A stretch of DNA of 64,000 nt from Deltaproteobacteria bacterium (GTDB taxonomy: Bacteria; Myxococcota_A; UBA796; GCA-2862545), in assembly GCA_006226595.1 (NCBI GenBank), contig SBGP01000046.1, forward strand, positions 1 to 64,000, in the 5' to 3' direction. Shown here in pieces: positions 8,408 to 18,627 of this stretch. Each line of letters starts with the position of its first letter. Position 1 is the stretch's first letter. Both the position numbers and the translations under genes were made by a program. Under the pieces are notes generated by a model. That model saw only the letters and a program-made list of their open reading frames with translations, did not search any database and was not told the DNA's origin.

Positions 8408-10879
8408 TCAGCGCCGCTCCTCGAGCTTGCGCAGCCTCTCCTCCAGCTCGTCGAGTCGCTGCTCGAGCACCTCCGGGTCCTCGGCCTCGCTCGGTGCCTC
8501 GGGCTTGTCGCCCGGGCGCTGATGGATGCGGGTGGCGGCGTCACGGGCCACGTCGCGCAGGCGAGGCACGGCGGTCTCGGCGGCGAGGGCAAGCAGGGCG
8601 CTGTGAGCGCGCTCGTCGCCGATGTTCCCGAGGCTGCTCGCGGCGATGCGGCGGGTCTGGAAGTCGCTGTCGTAGAGCAGGGCTTCGAGGGCGCGCGACG
8701 CCTTGTCCCGCGCCTTGTCCTCCGCCTTGCCTTCGAGATCGCCGAGCAGCTTGGCCGTCGCGCTCGTCGCCTGCCGAAGCACGAAGCTGGGCGACTTTCC
8801 GGAGAGGTGTCGCTGGAGCCGTGGCAGGTCGCTGGCGTCGCCGTGGTCGCGGAGCACACCAATCGCTGCGGTATGTAGCCACTTGCGCCCGCTTCCGTCC
8901 TGCCCGAGCACCGCGCGGCGCGCGACACCGAGCGCGGAGGTCGCGTCGAGCTTCGCGTAGGCGGTGAGCGCCGCGCCCTGGACGAGCCCGTGCTCGTCGG
9001 CCAGGGCCCGCTCGAGGCCCTTCCGGGCCACGCTGGTCGCGGAGGCCTCGCCCAGTGCCGACGCGGCGGCCGCGCGCATGCGCTCGTCCTCGTCGTCGAG
9101 CGCGGTGATCACGATCTCCGCGGCCTCTTCGGTGGCGAGCTTGCCGAGCGCTTCGACGGCGCGGCTCCGGAACTTCGGGTGGGCGTCACCGCGCATCGCG
9201 GTCCGCAGTGCGTCGAGGGCTTCGGGTGTCGCCCGGGTCTCGGCAATCTTCGCGAACGCCACGAGTTGCGCGTACGGGGAAGGGGACAGCTTCGCCTGCG
9301 CGACCCAGGCCTCGGGCGACTGCTCGTGCTGCCACTTCGCGAGTACGCCGCCGCGGGGATCGACGGCGACGTAGGCGGGGCGGTCGGGGAGGTCGAGGAC
9401 GAGCCGAGTGTGCTGCTCGTCCGCCCACACGGTGCGGGTGAGCGTGTCCTCGGCGGTGCCGATCTCGATCTCGACGGGCGCGGGCCAGACCTTCTCGCCC
9501 TGGTCGATCTCGACGACGAGCTGGCCCTCCTTGTACTTCCAGCGGGTCGAGAGCTCGGGCACGCCCGCATCGTGGACCCAGCGGTCGAACAGCCAGCCGA
9601 GGTGCTCGCCGCTCACGTCCTCCAGGGCCCTGCGGAGGTCGCCGCTCTCGACGAACTGGTGGGCGTGGCGCTCGAGGTACAGGCGAATGCCCGCATCGTA
9701 GATCTCGTCGCCGAGGTGGGTCCTCAGCATGTGCAGGACCATCATCCCGCGGTCGTACACCCCGGTGGAGTCCGGGCCCTCCGGCGACCAGGAGCGCCGG
9801 GCCATGGGCGTTCCGTACGCGGAGGCGCTGGCCATGCGCTCCACCACCTGAGCGTCGTAGAAGGCCCGGCCGTGGGCGTGCTCGGTCCAGCGAGAGGCGT
9901 ACATCGTGGCGAAGCCCTCGTTGAGCCAGCGATCGCGCCAGCCGTAGCAGGTGACGAGATCTCCGAACCACTGATGGGCGAGCTCGTGGGCGACCAGGCC
10001 CTCGGCGCGTTCCTTGTCCTTCTCGGTGAGGCCGATGACCCCGTCCATGTTGATGGTCAGGCTCGTGTTCTCCATGCCGCCGTACATGAAGCGCTGGACG
10101 AAGGCCTGTCGGTACACCGGCCACGCGTAGCGGGTGCCGAGAAGCTCGTTGAAGTACGCCATCTGCGGTGCGGCGAAGCCGCCGGCCGTGCGGGCCTCGT
10201 CCTCGGGAACGGTCGATGCGACGAGGTACTCGAGGTCCACGCCATCGGAGACCTCGGTGTACACGGCATAGTCGCCGACGACGAGCGCGATCAGGTAGGT
10301 CGGGAGCTCCTGCTCGAGGGCGAAGCGCTCGGTCTTGAACCCGGCGCGCTCGGCGGGGGCGCTGTCGAGTCGGGCGCCGTTGGTGGCGACGACCAGCTGC
10401 TCGGGCACCGTGAATGCCGCGCTGTACGTGAAGCGGTCGTTCGGGTAGTCCCAGGACGGGATCCAGTACTGGTTGTCGTTGTCCTGGCCCTGCGACCACA
10501 CCTCGACGACGGTGTCGGACGAGTCGCGTCCCGGCGCGCGAAAGTGCAGACCCAGCTCCGGCTGTGCGGCGTAGTCGAGGGCGACCTCGTGGGCCTTTCC
10601 GTCGGCGGGCATGCGCACGCGCACCACGCCGGTTCCGAGGTCGAAGCTCGCGGGCTCTCCGTCGACGCGGACCTCGCGGATGTCGAGGGCCTGCTGCTGC
10701 AGCACGAGCTCGGTGGAGGGCTTGCCGAGTGGCGCCACCCGGTGCGTCGCGGTGCCTTCGACCGTGCCGGCGGCGGGATCGACGGTGAGCGCGAGATCGA
10801 GGTGAAGCAGGTCGAAGTCCCGATCGGGCATGTAGCCGTCGGGCCCGGCGAAGGCGGCGAGTGCGAGCAGCGTCAGCAT
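8408..10879 (-). CDS. M1 family aminopeptidase with C-terminal HEAT repeats, secreted
   Basis: A zinc metallo-aminopeptidase of the gluzincin M1 family, 823 residues. The exopeptidase signature GGMEN and the zinc site HELAHQW (H298, E299, H302) with the third ligand E321 in WLNEGF are intact, so it should be active on peptide N termini. The N terminus is a signal peptide (MLTLLALAAFA). After the catalytic and beta domains, residues from about 560 form HEAT-like repeats (RSRAVEALGKLATEEAAE and relatives). The end is a charged coiled coil (LEQRLDELEERLRKLEE). ATG 10879 overlaps the stop of the upstream gene as TGATG; a GTG one codon earlier is also possible. It is translationally coupled to the DUF2505-like gene. 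Confidence 0.93.
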   Translation of the reverse strand: MLTLLALAAFAGPDGYMPDRDFDLLHLDLALTVDPAAGTVEGTATHRVAPLGKPSTELVLQQQALDIREVRVDGEPASFDLGTGVVRVRMPADGKAHEVALDYAAQPELGLHFRAPGRDSSDTVVEVWSQGQDNDNQYWIPSWDYPNDRFTYSAAFTVPEQLVVATNGARLDSAPAERAGFKTERFALEQELPTYLIALVVGDYAVYTEVSDGVDLEYLVASTVPEDEARTAGGFAAPQMAYFNELLGTRYAWPVYRQAFVQRFMYGGMENTSLTINMDGVIGLTEKDKERAEGLVAHELAHQWFGDLVTCYGWRDRWLNEGFATMYASRWTEHAHGRAFYDAQVVERMASASAYGTPMARRSWSPEGPDSTGVYDRGMMVLHMLRTHLGDEIYDAGIRLYLERHAHQFVESGDLRRALEDVSGEHLGWLFDRWVHDAGVPELSTRWKYKEGQLVVEIDQGEKVWPAPVEIEIGTAEDTLTRTVWADEQHTRLVLDLPDRPAYVAVDPRGGVLAKWQHEQSPEAWVAQAKLSPSPYAQLVAFAKIAETRATPEALDALRTAMRGDAHPKFRSRAVEALGKLATEEAAEIVITALDDEDERMRAAAASALGEASATSVARKGLERALADEHGLVQGAALTAYAKLDATSALGVARRAVLGQDGSGRKWLHTAAIGVLRDHGDASDLPRLQRHLSGKSPSFVLRQATSATAKLLGDLEGKAEDKARDKASRALEALLYDSDFQTRRIAASSLGNIGDERAHSALLALAAETAVPRLRDVARDAATRIHQRPGDKPEAPSEAEDPEVLEQRLDELEERLRKLEERR

Positions 10880-11370
10880 CACGCCCCCTTGCCGAGCAGC
10901 TCGCGCATGGTCTCGGCTGCGTTGTTGTACGAGCGCTCGACCATCTTCTGCAGGAGGGTCTCGAGCTGACCGCCGACGAAGCGCACCCGCACCTCGATGT
11001 CTCCGTGCACCTCGCGCACGGTCTTGCCGCCTTCTTCGAAGACGCGGGTGCTGCCGCCGGCGGTGACGCGATCAGCGATCACCCGGGGCACCACGGTCCA
11101 CTTGAGCTCGCCGGTGGAGCGGTCGAGCTCGCCGCGCTGCTCGTACACGAGCTGGCGTGTTCCGAGCACCTTCTGCGCGAACCCTGGCAGCTCGTGGAGC
11201 GAGGTGCACTCGAGGGTGCTCTTCAGGACCGGGCCCTGTTCCTCGCGGAAGATCTCGATGCGGCGGACGTGAGAGCGCTCCTCGAGGAGCCGGTCGAACT
11301 CGGGATTGTCGAGGACGGCCCACAGCTCGTCGGGGGTGCAGTCGAAGGTGTGGCGGAAGTGGATCTTCAC
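10879..11370 (-). CDS. DUF2505-like / SRPBCC-fold protein
   Basis: A 163-residue cytoplasmic protein with no signal sequence. Its opening (MKIHFRHTFDCTPDELWAVL) is typical of START/SRPBCC-type lipid- or ligand-binding folds, and the overall length and spacing resemble DUF2505, known mainly from Actinobacteria and Myxococcota. No catalytic residues are known for the family. It is the first gene of a two-gene minus-strand operon with the M1 peptidase, overlapping as TGATG. Family assignment is from recalled pattern only; the fold call is firmer than the DUF number. Confidence 0.7.
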   Translation of the reverse strand: MKIHFRHTFDCTPDELWAVLDNPEFDRLLEERSHVRRIEIFREEQGPVLKSTLECTSLHELPGFAQKVLGTRQLVYEQRGELDRSTGELKWTVVPRVIADRVTAGGSTRVFEEGGKTVREVHGDIEVRVRFVGGQLETLLQKMVERSYNNAAETMRELLGKGA

Positions 11371-11476
11371 GATTCGCTCCTGAACCGATGGCCGATATCC
11401 TCCGGGGTGCGCGGACGCGCGTGCGCGTCTCGTCAGCTTCCGGGATAAGCTGGCCTTCTACCAAGAAAGGACTGCG

Positions 11477-14400
11477 ATGCTCCTCCTCGCCCTTCTTCTT
11501 CCGGCCTCGGCCGAGCTTCCCATGCCCACGTTCCCCGAGTGCGACCCGGACGTGGCCAACACCTGCCCGAATGATCTCGGGGGTTGGGACTTGCTTTCTG
11601 GCTACCCCTCTGGGTCGGAGGAAGCGCTTCGTGAGGCGGAGAAGCTCGCGGGTGTGGGACTCGGCCTCGACCGGGCCGTGCGCCTCACCGCGGGGCGCTG
11701 GGACGTGCCGATCGCGATCATGGATAGCGGCATCCAGTGGACCGACTCGCGGCTGACCTCGAAGATCCTGCTCAACCGGGACGAGCTGCCGCTTCCGCAG
11801 GACGCGAACGGTGCCGAGATCGAAGACCTCGACGGCAACGGCATCCTCAACGTTCTCGACTACGCCGAGGACCCGCGCGTCGACATCGCCGCCGGCCTCG
11901 ACCGCACCGACGACCGGCTCGACCCTTCGGACCTGATCGCGGCGTTCTCCGATGGCGTGGACGACGACGGCAACGGCTACGTCGACGACATCGCCGGCTG
12001 GGACTTCTACCAGGGCGACAACGACGCCTGGGCCCACCTGTTGTCCTCGAGCTACGCGCACCACGGCACCGGCGTCGCGAAGACCGCGGCGCAGGAGGGC
12101 AACGACGGGGGCGGCATCGGCGTGTGCCCGAACTGCCCGATTCTTCCGGTGCGCGTGGGCGACACCTTCGTCACCGACGGCGACCGCGCGGCACTGGCCA
12201 TCGCCTACGCGACCGACCGCGGCGTGAAGGCCATCAGCATGGCCATCGGCGCGCTGACGCATCCCGAGAGCGCGCGCGAGGCGATCGACTACGCGGCGGA
12301 GCACGACGTGGTCATGGTCGGCGCGGCCGGCGACGAGAACGCCTACCACCACAACGTGCCCGCGGCCGAGGACCCGATCCTATTCGTGCACTCGGTGCGT
12401 GCGAACAGCGGCAACGAGGGCGGAGACGCGGTGACGTACACCGCCTACGTCAACTGCAACAACTGGGGACCCCGCCTCGACATCGTCGCGCCGTCCTCGG
12501 ACTGTGCGACCGGCGCCGTGGCTCGGCTCGTCGGGGCGGCTGGCCTGATCCACAGCGCGGGCATCGACGCGGGCACCCCGCTGTCCGGCGACGAGGTCCG
12601 TGCGCTTCTCCGCACGACAGCCTTCGACGTGAACCTGAGCGAGGCCGAGCGCGAAGAGGCGAACACCTACCCGTCGAAGCCGGGCTGGGACGCGTTCTAT
12701 GGCTACGGTCGGGCAGACCTCGGCGCGGCTGTGGAGGCCGTGTTTGCCGGGGACATCCCGCCGACCGCCGAGATCACCAGCCCGGAGTGGTTCCACTGGG
12801 TCGAGGGCAGCGTGTCGGTGGACGCGCGCATCACCGCCCGGGACGGCATCGACAGCTGGGTGCTCGAGCTGGGCCAGGGGGCCGAGCCCGAGTCGTGGTC
12901 CGAGGTCGCTTCCGGCAGCGGTGCCGTCGACGGTCACCTCGCGGACGTCTCCCTCGCGGGCCTGAACGAGCCGGAGCTCGAGGACCTCGATGACGACCAC
13001 ACCATCGTCGAGCGCTTCGAGCGTGCGCACCGCGGACTCGCGACCCTGCGGCTCACCGTGACCGACGGCGAGGGGCGGACGGCCGAGGCTCGCCGTGCCG
13101 TGTGGCCGCGTACCGATCCGGACCGTCTCGAGGGCTTCCCGCTGTGGGTCGGGTCGAGCATCGAAGCGCCCACCGTGCTCGCCGACTTCGATGGCGACGC
13201 GGTGCTCGAGCTGGTGGTGGCCGCCAGCAACGGGCAGATCCACGTGTTCGACGGGTCCGGTCGCGAGCTCGACGGCTTCCCAGTGAGCACCGACGAGCAC
13301 CCCGGCATCGCGGGAGGCTGGGGCGACGCGCGTCCGTACAGCGAGGGCGTGGTCCGGCCGCTCGAGGGCATCGCCTCGAGCCCGGCGGTGGGTGACGTCG
13401 ACGGCGACGGCAGCCCGGATCTGGTGGTCGCGGGCCTGTCGGGCCGCGTGTACGCCTGGTCGGCGTCCGGCGAGCGCCTGCCAGGCTTCCCGGTGGCCAT
13501 CGAGGGCCGCGAGCTCGACGAGTTCCACGAGGACACGTCGTGGGACAACGGCATCACCTCGGCCCCTTCCCTCGGAGATGTCGATGGTGACGGCGTTCTC
13601 GACATCGTGTTCGCGGCCATGGACCAGCGCCTGTACGTGTTTGGCGGTGACGGACAGCTCCACGACGGCTACCCGCTCGAGCTGTGCATCCCCGAGCTGT
13701 GCGGTCTCGCGGGCTTCCGCATCCTCGCTTCCCCGGCGCTCGGCGACGTCGACGGGGACGGCGACCTCGATGCGGTGGTCGGCACCAACGAGGTGCCGCC
13801 GGGTAGCGCGGGCGTGAACTACGCCATCGACCTGGCGTCGGCGACCTTCCTCCCGGGCTTCCCGCAGATGCGCGAGGGACTCATCAACCAGACGGTCCTC
13901 CCGGTGCTCGGCGAGGGCCATCCGAGCTCTTCCGCGCTCGCGGACCTCGATGGCGACGGGCAGTTCGAGATCTCGAGCAACGCGATGCTCGGCGCCGCCG
14001 ACCTGTGGGGACTCGACGGCCAGCCTGCGCTCGAGCTGTCGTGGACCGCCAGCGACTTCGGACCCGACACCAACTACGACGACGGCTCGCTGATGAGCAT
14101 GGCGACGAACCCCGCGTTCGGCGACCTCACCGGAGACGGCGTGCCCGACTACGTCGTGGGTGGCTCGGGCCCGCTGTACCTGGTGTCGCTCGCGATGTCG
14201 TCGGTGCTGGAGTACCAGCACGGCGTCGCTGCCTGGGACGGGGCGACCGGCGAGATGCTCTCTGGCTGGCCCCGGCAGATCGAGGACGTCAGCTTCCTCG
14301 TCGCGCCCGCCATCGCCGAGATCACCGGCGATGACCGACCCGAGGTCATCTATGGCTCGGGCGGCTTCCTCGTGTACGCGTGGAACGCGGAGGGTGAGAT

Positions 14401-14719
14401 TGCGCCCGGCTTCCCGAAGAACACCGGCGGATGGGTGCTCGGTGGGGCGGCCGTCGGCGACATCGACGGCGACGGCTACCATGATGTCGTGTCGACGACG
14501 CGGCTCGGCTGGGTCCACGCCTGGGGCACGGCGGGACCCGCGGACGTACCGCCTGCGTGGGCGTCGACCTTCCACGACGCGCAGAACACCGGAAACGCCT
14601 CGATTGCGCTGCCCGAGCAGCTCGGGCCCGAGCTCGCGGACGGCTGCTGTCGAAAAGGCAGTGGAGAGGCCGCGTGGCTGCTCCTCTTCCTCCCGTTGGT
14701 CGTGCGTCGGCGGCGCTGA
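11477..14719 (+). CDS. Subtilase-like (S8) surface protein with FG-GAP repeats; catalytic Ser replaced
   Basis: A 1,080-residue secreted protein. A short signal peptide (MLLLALLLPASA) leads to a subtilisin fold: D83 in AIMDSGIQW and H196 in HHGTGVAK are present. The usual oxyanion Asn is D286 (VGAAGDEN), and the nucleophile motif GTSMAxP is CATGAVA, which puts Thr345 where Ser should be. Peptidase activity is therefore doubtful. From about residue 550 there are FG-GAP/VCBS-type repeats (ADFDGDAVLELVV, GDVDGDGSPDLVV, GDVDGDGVLDIVF and others) that should form a calcium-binding beta-propeller. The C terminus is two Cys, a Leu-rich segment and RRRR, like a MYXO-CTERM sorting tail. ATG 11477 follows an AAAGGA Shine-Dalgarno; TAAGCT at 11446-11451 may be a -10 element. 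Confidence 0.88.
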   Translation: MLLLALLLPASAELPMPTFPECDPDVANTCPNDLGGWDLLSGYPSGSEEALREAEKLAGVGLGLDRAVRLTAGRWDVPIAIMDSGIQWTDSRLTSKILLNRDELPLPQDANGAEIEDLDGNGILNVLDYAEDPRVDIAAGLDRTDDRLDPSDLIAAFSDGVDDDGNGYVDDIAGWDFYQGDNDAWAHLLSSSYAHHGTGVAKTAAQEGNDGGGIGVCPNCPILPVRVGDTFVTDGDRAALAIAYATDRGVKAISMAIGALTHPESAREAIDYAAEHDVVMVGAAGDENAYHHNVPAAEDPILFVHSVRANSGNEGGDAVTYTAYVNCNNWGPRLDIVAPSSDCATGAVARLVGAAGLIHSAGIDAGTPLSGDEVRALLRTTAFDVNLSEAEREEANTYPSKPGWDAFYGYGRADLGAAVEAVFAGDIPPTAEITSPEWFHWVEGSVSVDARITARDGIDSWVLELGQGAEPESWSEVASGSGAVDGHLADVSLAGLNEPELEDLDDDHTIVERFERAHRGLATLRLTVTDGEGRTAEARRAVWPRTDPDRLEGFPLWVGSSIEAPTVLADFDGDAVLELVVAASNGQIHVFDGSGRELDGFPVSTDEHPGIAGGWGDARPYSEGVVRPLEGIASSPAVGDVDGDGSPDLVVAGLSGRVYAWSASGERLPGFPVAIEGRELDEFHEDTSWDNGITSAPSLGDVDGDGVLDIVFAAMDQRLYVFGGDGQLHDGYPLELCIPELCGLAGFRILASPALGDVDGDGDLDAVVGTNEVPPGSAGVNYAIDLASATFLPGFPQMREGLINQTVLPVLGEGHPSSSALADLDGDGQFEISSNAMLGAADLWGLDGQPALELSWTASDFGPDTNYDDGSLMSMATNPAFGDLTGDGVPDYVVGGSGPLYLVSLAMSSVLEYQHGVAAWDGATGEMLSGWPRQIEDVSFLVAPAIAEITGDDRPEVIYGSGGFLVYAWNAEGEIAPGFPKNTGGWVLGGAAVGDIDGDGYHDVVSTTRLGWVHAWGTAGPADVPPAWASTFHDAQNTGNASIALPEQLGPELADGCCRKGSGEAAWLLLFLPLVVRRRR

Positions 14720-14741
14720 ATCCCGTCACATCGCGGGATTC
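14718..14741 (+). terminator. Hairpin over the stop codon of the subtilase-like gene
   Basis: GAATCCCG and CGGGATTC form a perfect 8-bp stem with an 8-base loop, starting inside the TGA stop. Only a short AATTT follows, so termination strength is uncertain. Confidence 0.5.
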
Positions 14742-14973
14742 GCGAATTTGCGACGCTCGTCTGATAACCCCGATGATCGCGTGCTGATCGGGTTTCGTGA
14801 CAGACGGTCGAAGAATTTCTGGCGGTTGAGTGCGAGGCATGTATATTGCCGCCCTCTTTCGACCCCTCTGGGTCCTGCTTTCTCTGCGGGTTCTGGCGCA
14901 CGCCACTAGGCATGCGAGCGGTCGAATACTGCGCCCACAGAGCGAGCGGGACTCCTCTCCGAGGAAGACCTGT

Positions 14974-17900
14974 ATGACGGTTCGTTCGCTCACCTTCCTG
15001 GCGCTCGCCATTCCCAGCTCGTCGCTGGCGATGACTGGCAGCAACGGTGTCTGCAACCCCGAGTTCACGGCGAGCTGCGGGGCCTACGGCTACCTCGAGT
15101 CGCCGATCCCGCCGGACAGCGGCCTTCCCGCCGCCACCGAGGTCAGCGACTACGACTTCTACCTGGGCTGCTCGACCAACGGCTGGAACGGCGGTGACGA
15201 CACCTGGTTCCTCGACCCCGCCAACTTCGCGGCCGGTACCGACGTCGTGTTTGCGGCGATCGACCCCTACACCGGCGGCCTGCTCGACATGTCCGTGACT
15301 GTGCAGTCCGGAGGCTGCGGCGAGTTCGCGGGCACCTGTGAGGGCTTCTCGGACAGCGGCGGCATCGGCGACACCGAGGCGGTGGCGTTCACCCACGACG
15401 GCACCACCAACTACTACGCGAGCATCGATGAGACCGGCCTGAGCGACTACGGCTACATCGTCTCCGTCGGCTGCCCGACCGCCTGCGACATCAACCTCGA
15501 CGTCGCGGACAACATCACCTGTTCCTCGGACATCACCGGCGCGACCACCGTCGGCGGCACCACGGCCCTCGACTACTACACCTGTGGCTCCCCGTACTCG
15601 CACCTGCCGCAGCCGAACCCCGAGGAGATCTACGCGTTCACGCCGCAGTCCACGGGTAGCGTCACGTTCACGCTGTCGAACATGACCACGGACCACGACC
15701 TGTACGTGCTCCGCGGAACCTGTGACCCGATGGCCGCGGGCGCCTGTGTCGGCTCCTCCACGGTTGCCCAGACCGGCACCGACAGCGTGACCTTCACCGC
15801 CAACGCGGGCGAGACCTACTACATCGTCATCGAGTCCTTCGGCGGCGCGGCCGGCACCTACGACCTCGGCTTCGAGGACGGCACCGGTGGCTGTAACGAG
15901 GACTGCGACGACGGCATCGACAACGACTTCGACACCTTCGTCGACTGCGACGACTCGGATTGCTTCGGCGAGCCCGAGTGCCTCGAGGTCTGCAACGGCG
16001 TCGACGACGACGGCGACGGCCGGATCGACGAGGGCACGCCGGATACCGACAACGACGGCATCCCGGACTGTTCTGATACCGAGACCTGCGACGGGCTCGA
16101 CAACAACGGCAACGGTCAGATCGACGAGGGCTTCCCCAACGACGACGGCGACAGCCTCGCGAACTGCATCGACACCGAGACCTGCGACGGCGTGAACAAC
16201 GACCTCGACGGCCTCGTCGACGAGGGCTTCACCGACACCGACGGCGACGGCATCGCCAACTGCGTCGACGTCGAGACCTGCGACGGCGTGAACAACGACT
16301 CCGATGGCCGCGTCGACGAGGGCTTCACCGACACCGACGGTGACGGCATCAAGGACTGCGTCGACACCGAGGACTGCGACGGCGTCGACAACAACGGCAA
16401 CGGCGAGATCGACGAGGGCTTCACCGACACCGACGGTGACGGCACCGCCGACTGCGTGGATGCCGAGGTCTGCAACGGCGACGACGACAACGGCAACGGC
16501 CAGGTCGACGAGGGCTTCACCGACACCGATGGTGACGGCGTGGCGGACTGCGTCGACGCCGAGGTCTGCAACGGCGACGACGACAACGGCAACGGCCAGG
16601 TCGACGAGGGCTTCGCGGACACCGATGGCGACGGCATCGCCAACTGCGTCGACACCGAGGAGTGCGACGGCCTCGACAACGACGGTGACGGCACCGTCGA
16701 CGAGGACCAGCCCGACACCGACGGTGACGGCCGCGCGGACTGCGTCGACCCGGAGATCTGCAACGGCGACGACGACGACGGCAACGGCATCGTCGACGAC
16801 GGCTTCCCCGACACCAACAGCAACGGCATCGCCGACTGCCTCGAGGGCGACTTCTGCAACGGTCTCGATGACGACAACGACGGCACGGTGGACGAGGGCT
16901 TCACCGACACCGACGGTGACGGCGTGGCGGACTGCGTCGATGCGGAGACCTGCAACGGCGACGACGATGACGGCGACGGCGTGGTCGACAACGGCTACGC
17001 GGACACCGACGGCGACGGCACCGCGGACTGCGTCGACACCGAGGAGTGCGACGGGCTCGACAACGACGGCGACGGCAAGGTCGACGAGTTCATGCCCGAC
17101 AGTGACGCCGACGGCCTGCCCGACTGCCGCGACACCGAGGAGTGCGACGGCCTCGACAACGACGGCAACGGCGCGATCGACGAGGGCTTCGACGTCGATG
17201 GCGACGGCACCGCCGACTGCTTCGACACCGAGGAGTGCGACGGCGTGGACAACGATGGCGACGGTCTCGTCGACGACGACGACCCGGACCTCGACACCTC
17301 CACCGGCACCGTGTTCTACGCGGACACCGATGGCGACGGCTACGGCGACCCGAACAACACGGTCTCCGCGTGCAACCAGCCCAGCGGCTACGTCACCGAC
17401 GCCACGGACTGCGACGACATCCACGGCAACCGCAACCCCGGCGAGACCGAGGTCTGTGACGGCGTGGACAACGACTGCGACGTGACCGTCGACGAGAACA
17501 CGCCCTGCTACGACGACGATGGCGACGGCTTCACCGAGAACGGCGGCGACTGCAACGACGCCGAGCCGACCGTGGCCCCCAACAAGACCGAGACCTGCGA
17601 CGGCGTCGACAACGACTGCGACAGCGCGACCGACGAGGGCACGGACTGCACCGACGACGACAACGACGGCTACTGCGAGGGCTTCGACCTCAACGGCGAC
17701 GGCACCCCCGAGTGCGTCGACGGCTCGACGGTCGGTGACTGCGCGGATGGCGATGCGGCGGTGAACCCCGGCATGACTGAGGACAACACCAACGCCATCG
17801 ACGACGACTGCGACGGCCAGGTCGACCTCGAGATCTTCGACGGCGACGGCGACGGCTACACCGCGACGGGTGGCGACTGTGGACTGACCGATCCGAACAC

Positions 17901-18561
17901 CTACCCGGGTGCTCCCGAGACGGCGGACCAGATCGACAACGACTGCGACGGCACGGTCGACGAGGGCACCGCGGCCACCGACGACGATGGCGACGGCAGC
18001 TGCGAGGGTGTCGACTTCGACCGCGACGGCACCCCCGAGTGCTCGGACAGCACCACTCCCGGCGACTGCAACGATGCCGACAGCGCGCAGAGCCCGACCG
18101 ACACCGAGACCGACAACGGCCTCGACGACGACTGCGACGGTCGCGTGGACGAGGGTGGCCTCGGCTCTGACGACGACGGCGACGGCTTCTCCGAGACCGG
18201 CGGCGACTGCGACGACACGAACCCGGACATCTACCCGGGTGCCGAGGAGCAGGCGAACGGCGTCGACGACGACTGCGACGGCATGGACGACGAGGGGCTC
18301 TACGACCTCGACGGCGATGGCTACACCGTGGCGGACGGCGACTGCGACGACGGTCAGGGCTGGGCCAACCCCGGTCAGAACGAGATCTGCGCGGACGGCC
18401 TGGACAACGACTGCGATGGCGAGATCGATGAGGACTGCGGTCCCGAGGTGATCGAGCCCACGGACACGGGCTGTAACTGCAGTACCTCCAGTGCCCCGAT
18501 GTCGCCTTTCTTCCTCCTTCTTGGCCTTGCTGCGGCCGTCCGCCGTCGGCGGATTGCGTAG
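14974..18561 (+). CDS. Large secreted Asp-rich (MopE-type) metal-binding repeat protein with MYXO-CTERM-like tail
   Basis: A 1,195-residue exported protein. ATG 14974 is chosen because GAGGAAG at 14961-14967 precedes it and the product starts with a signal peptide (MTVRSLTFLALAIPSSSLA). Residues ~30-300 form beta-domains; the second resembles the bacterial pre-peptidase C-terminal (PPC) fold. From ~305 to ~1150 there are many copies of a ~26-residue unit built on C-(D/N)-G-x-D-N-D-G-D-G-x-V-D-E-G-F and DTDGDGxADCVD. This is the MopE-like, thrombospondin-type-3-like arrangement expected to bind many Ca ions. The tail (CNCSTSSAP, hydrophobic segment, RRRR) fits cell-surface sorting. It probably works as a structural or metal-loaded surface protein; no enzyme motif is seen. 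Confidence 0.9.
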   Translation: MTVRSLTFLALAIPSSSLAMTGSNGVCNPEFTASCGAYGYLESPIPPDSGLPAATEVSDYDFYLGCSTNGWNGGDDTWFLDPANFAAGTDVVFAAIDPYTGGLLDMSVTVQSGGCGEFAGTCEGFSDSGGIGDTEAVAFTHDGTTNYYASIDETGLSDYGYIVSVGCPTACDINLDVADNITCSSDITGATTVGGTTALDYYTCGSPYSHLPQPNPEEIYAFTPQSTGSVTFTLSNMTTDHDLYVLRGTCDPMAAGACVGSSTVAQTGTDSVTFTANAGETYYIVIESFGGAAGTYDLGFEDGTGGCNEDCDDGIDNDFDTFVDCDDSDCFGEPECLEVCNGVDDDGDGRIDEGTPDTDNDGIPDCSDTETCDGLDNNGNGQIDEGFPNDDGDSLANCIDTETCDGVNNDLDGLVDEGFTDTDGDGIANCVDVETCDGVNNDSDGRVDEGFTDTDGDGIKDCVDTEDCDGVDNNGNGEIDEGFTDTDGDGTADCVDAEVCNGDDDNGNGQVDEGFTDTDGDGVADCVDAEVCNGDDDNGNGQVDEGFADTDGDGIANCVDTEECDGLDNDGDGTVDEDQPDTDGDGRADCVDPEICNGDDDDGNGIVDDGFPDTNSNGIADCLEGDFCNGLDDDNDGTVDEGFTDTDGDGVADCVDAETCNGDDDDGDGVVDNGYADTDGDGTADCVDTEECDGLDNDGDGKVDEFMPDSDADGLPDCRDTEECDGLDNDGNGAIDEGFDVDGDGTADCFDTEECDGVDNDGDGLVDDDDPDLDTSTGTVFYADTDGDGYGDPNNTVSACNQPSGYVTDATDCDDIHGNRNPGETEVCDGVDNDCDVTVDENTPCYDDDGDGFTENGGDCNDAEPTVAPNKTETCDGVDNDCDSATDEGTDCTDDDNDGYCEGFDLNGDGTPECVDGSTVGDCADGDAAVNPGMTEDNTNAIDDDCDGQVDLEIFDGDGDGYTATGGDCGLTDPNTYPGAPETADQIDNDCDGTVDEGTAATDDDGDGSCEGVDFDRDGTPECSDSTTPGDCNDADSAQSPTDTETDNGLDDDCDGRVDEGGLGSDDDGDGFSETGGDCDDTNPDIYPGAEEQANGVDDDCDGMDDEGLYDLDGDGYTVADGDCDDGQGWANPGQNEICADGLDNDCDGEIDEDCGPEVIEPTDTGCNCSTSSAPMSPFFLLLGLAAAVRRRRIA
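15890..18440 (+). repeat. Coding tandem repeats: Asp-rich ~26-codon units
   Basis: Roughly 20 or more in-frame units with the core DNDGDG...VDEGF...DTDGDG...DCVD. Early copies (16080-17230) are nearly regular; later copies (17400-18440) are longer and carry the ND/NPG variants. DNA identity between neighbours is high enough for slippage or recombination to change copy number. Confidence 0.85.
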
Positions 18562-18627
18562 GCGAGCCAACAGATGCTTTACAGGACCCCTTCGAGTGTG
18601 CAGAATGCGCCAGACGGAGAGACCCGA

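Noticed and set aside
15890-18440. Regular short DNA repeats that could be mistaken for a CRISPR array
   Set aside because: Repeats are in frame, of codon-multiple length, encode a consistent protein motif and have no unique spacers.
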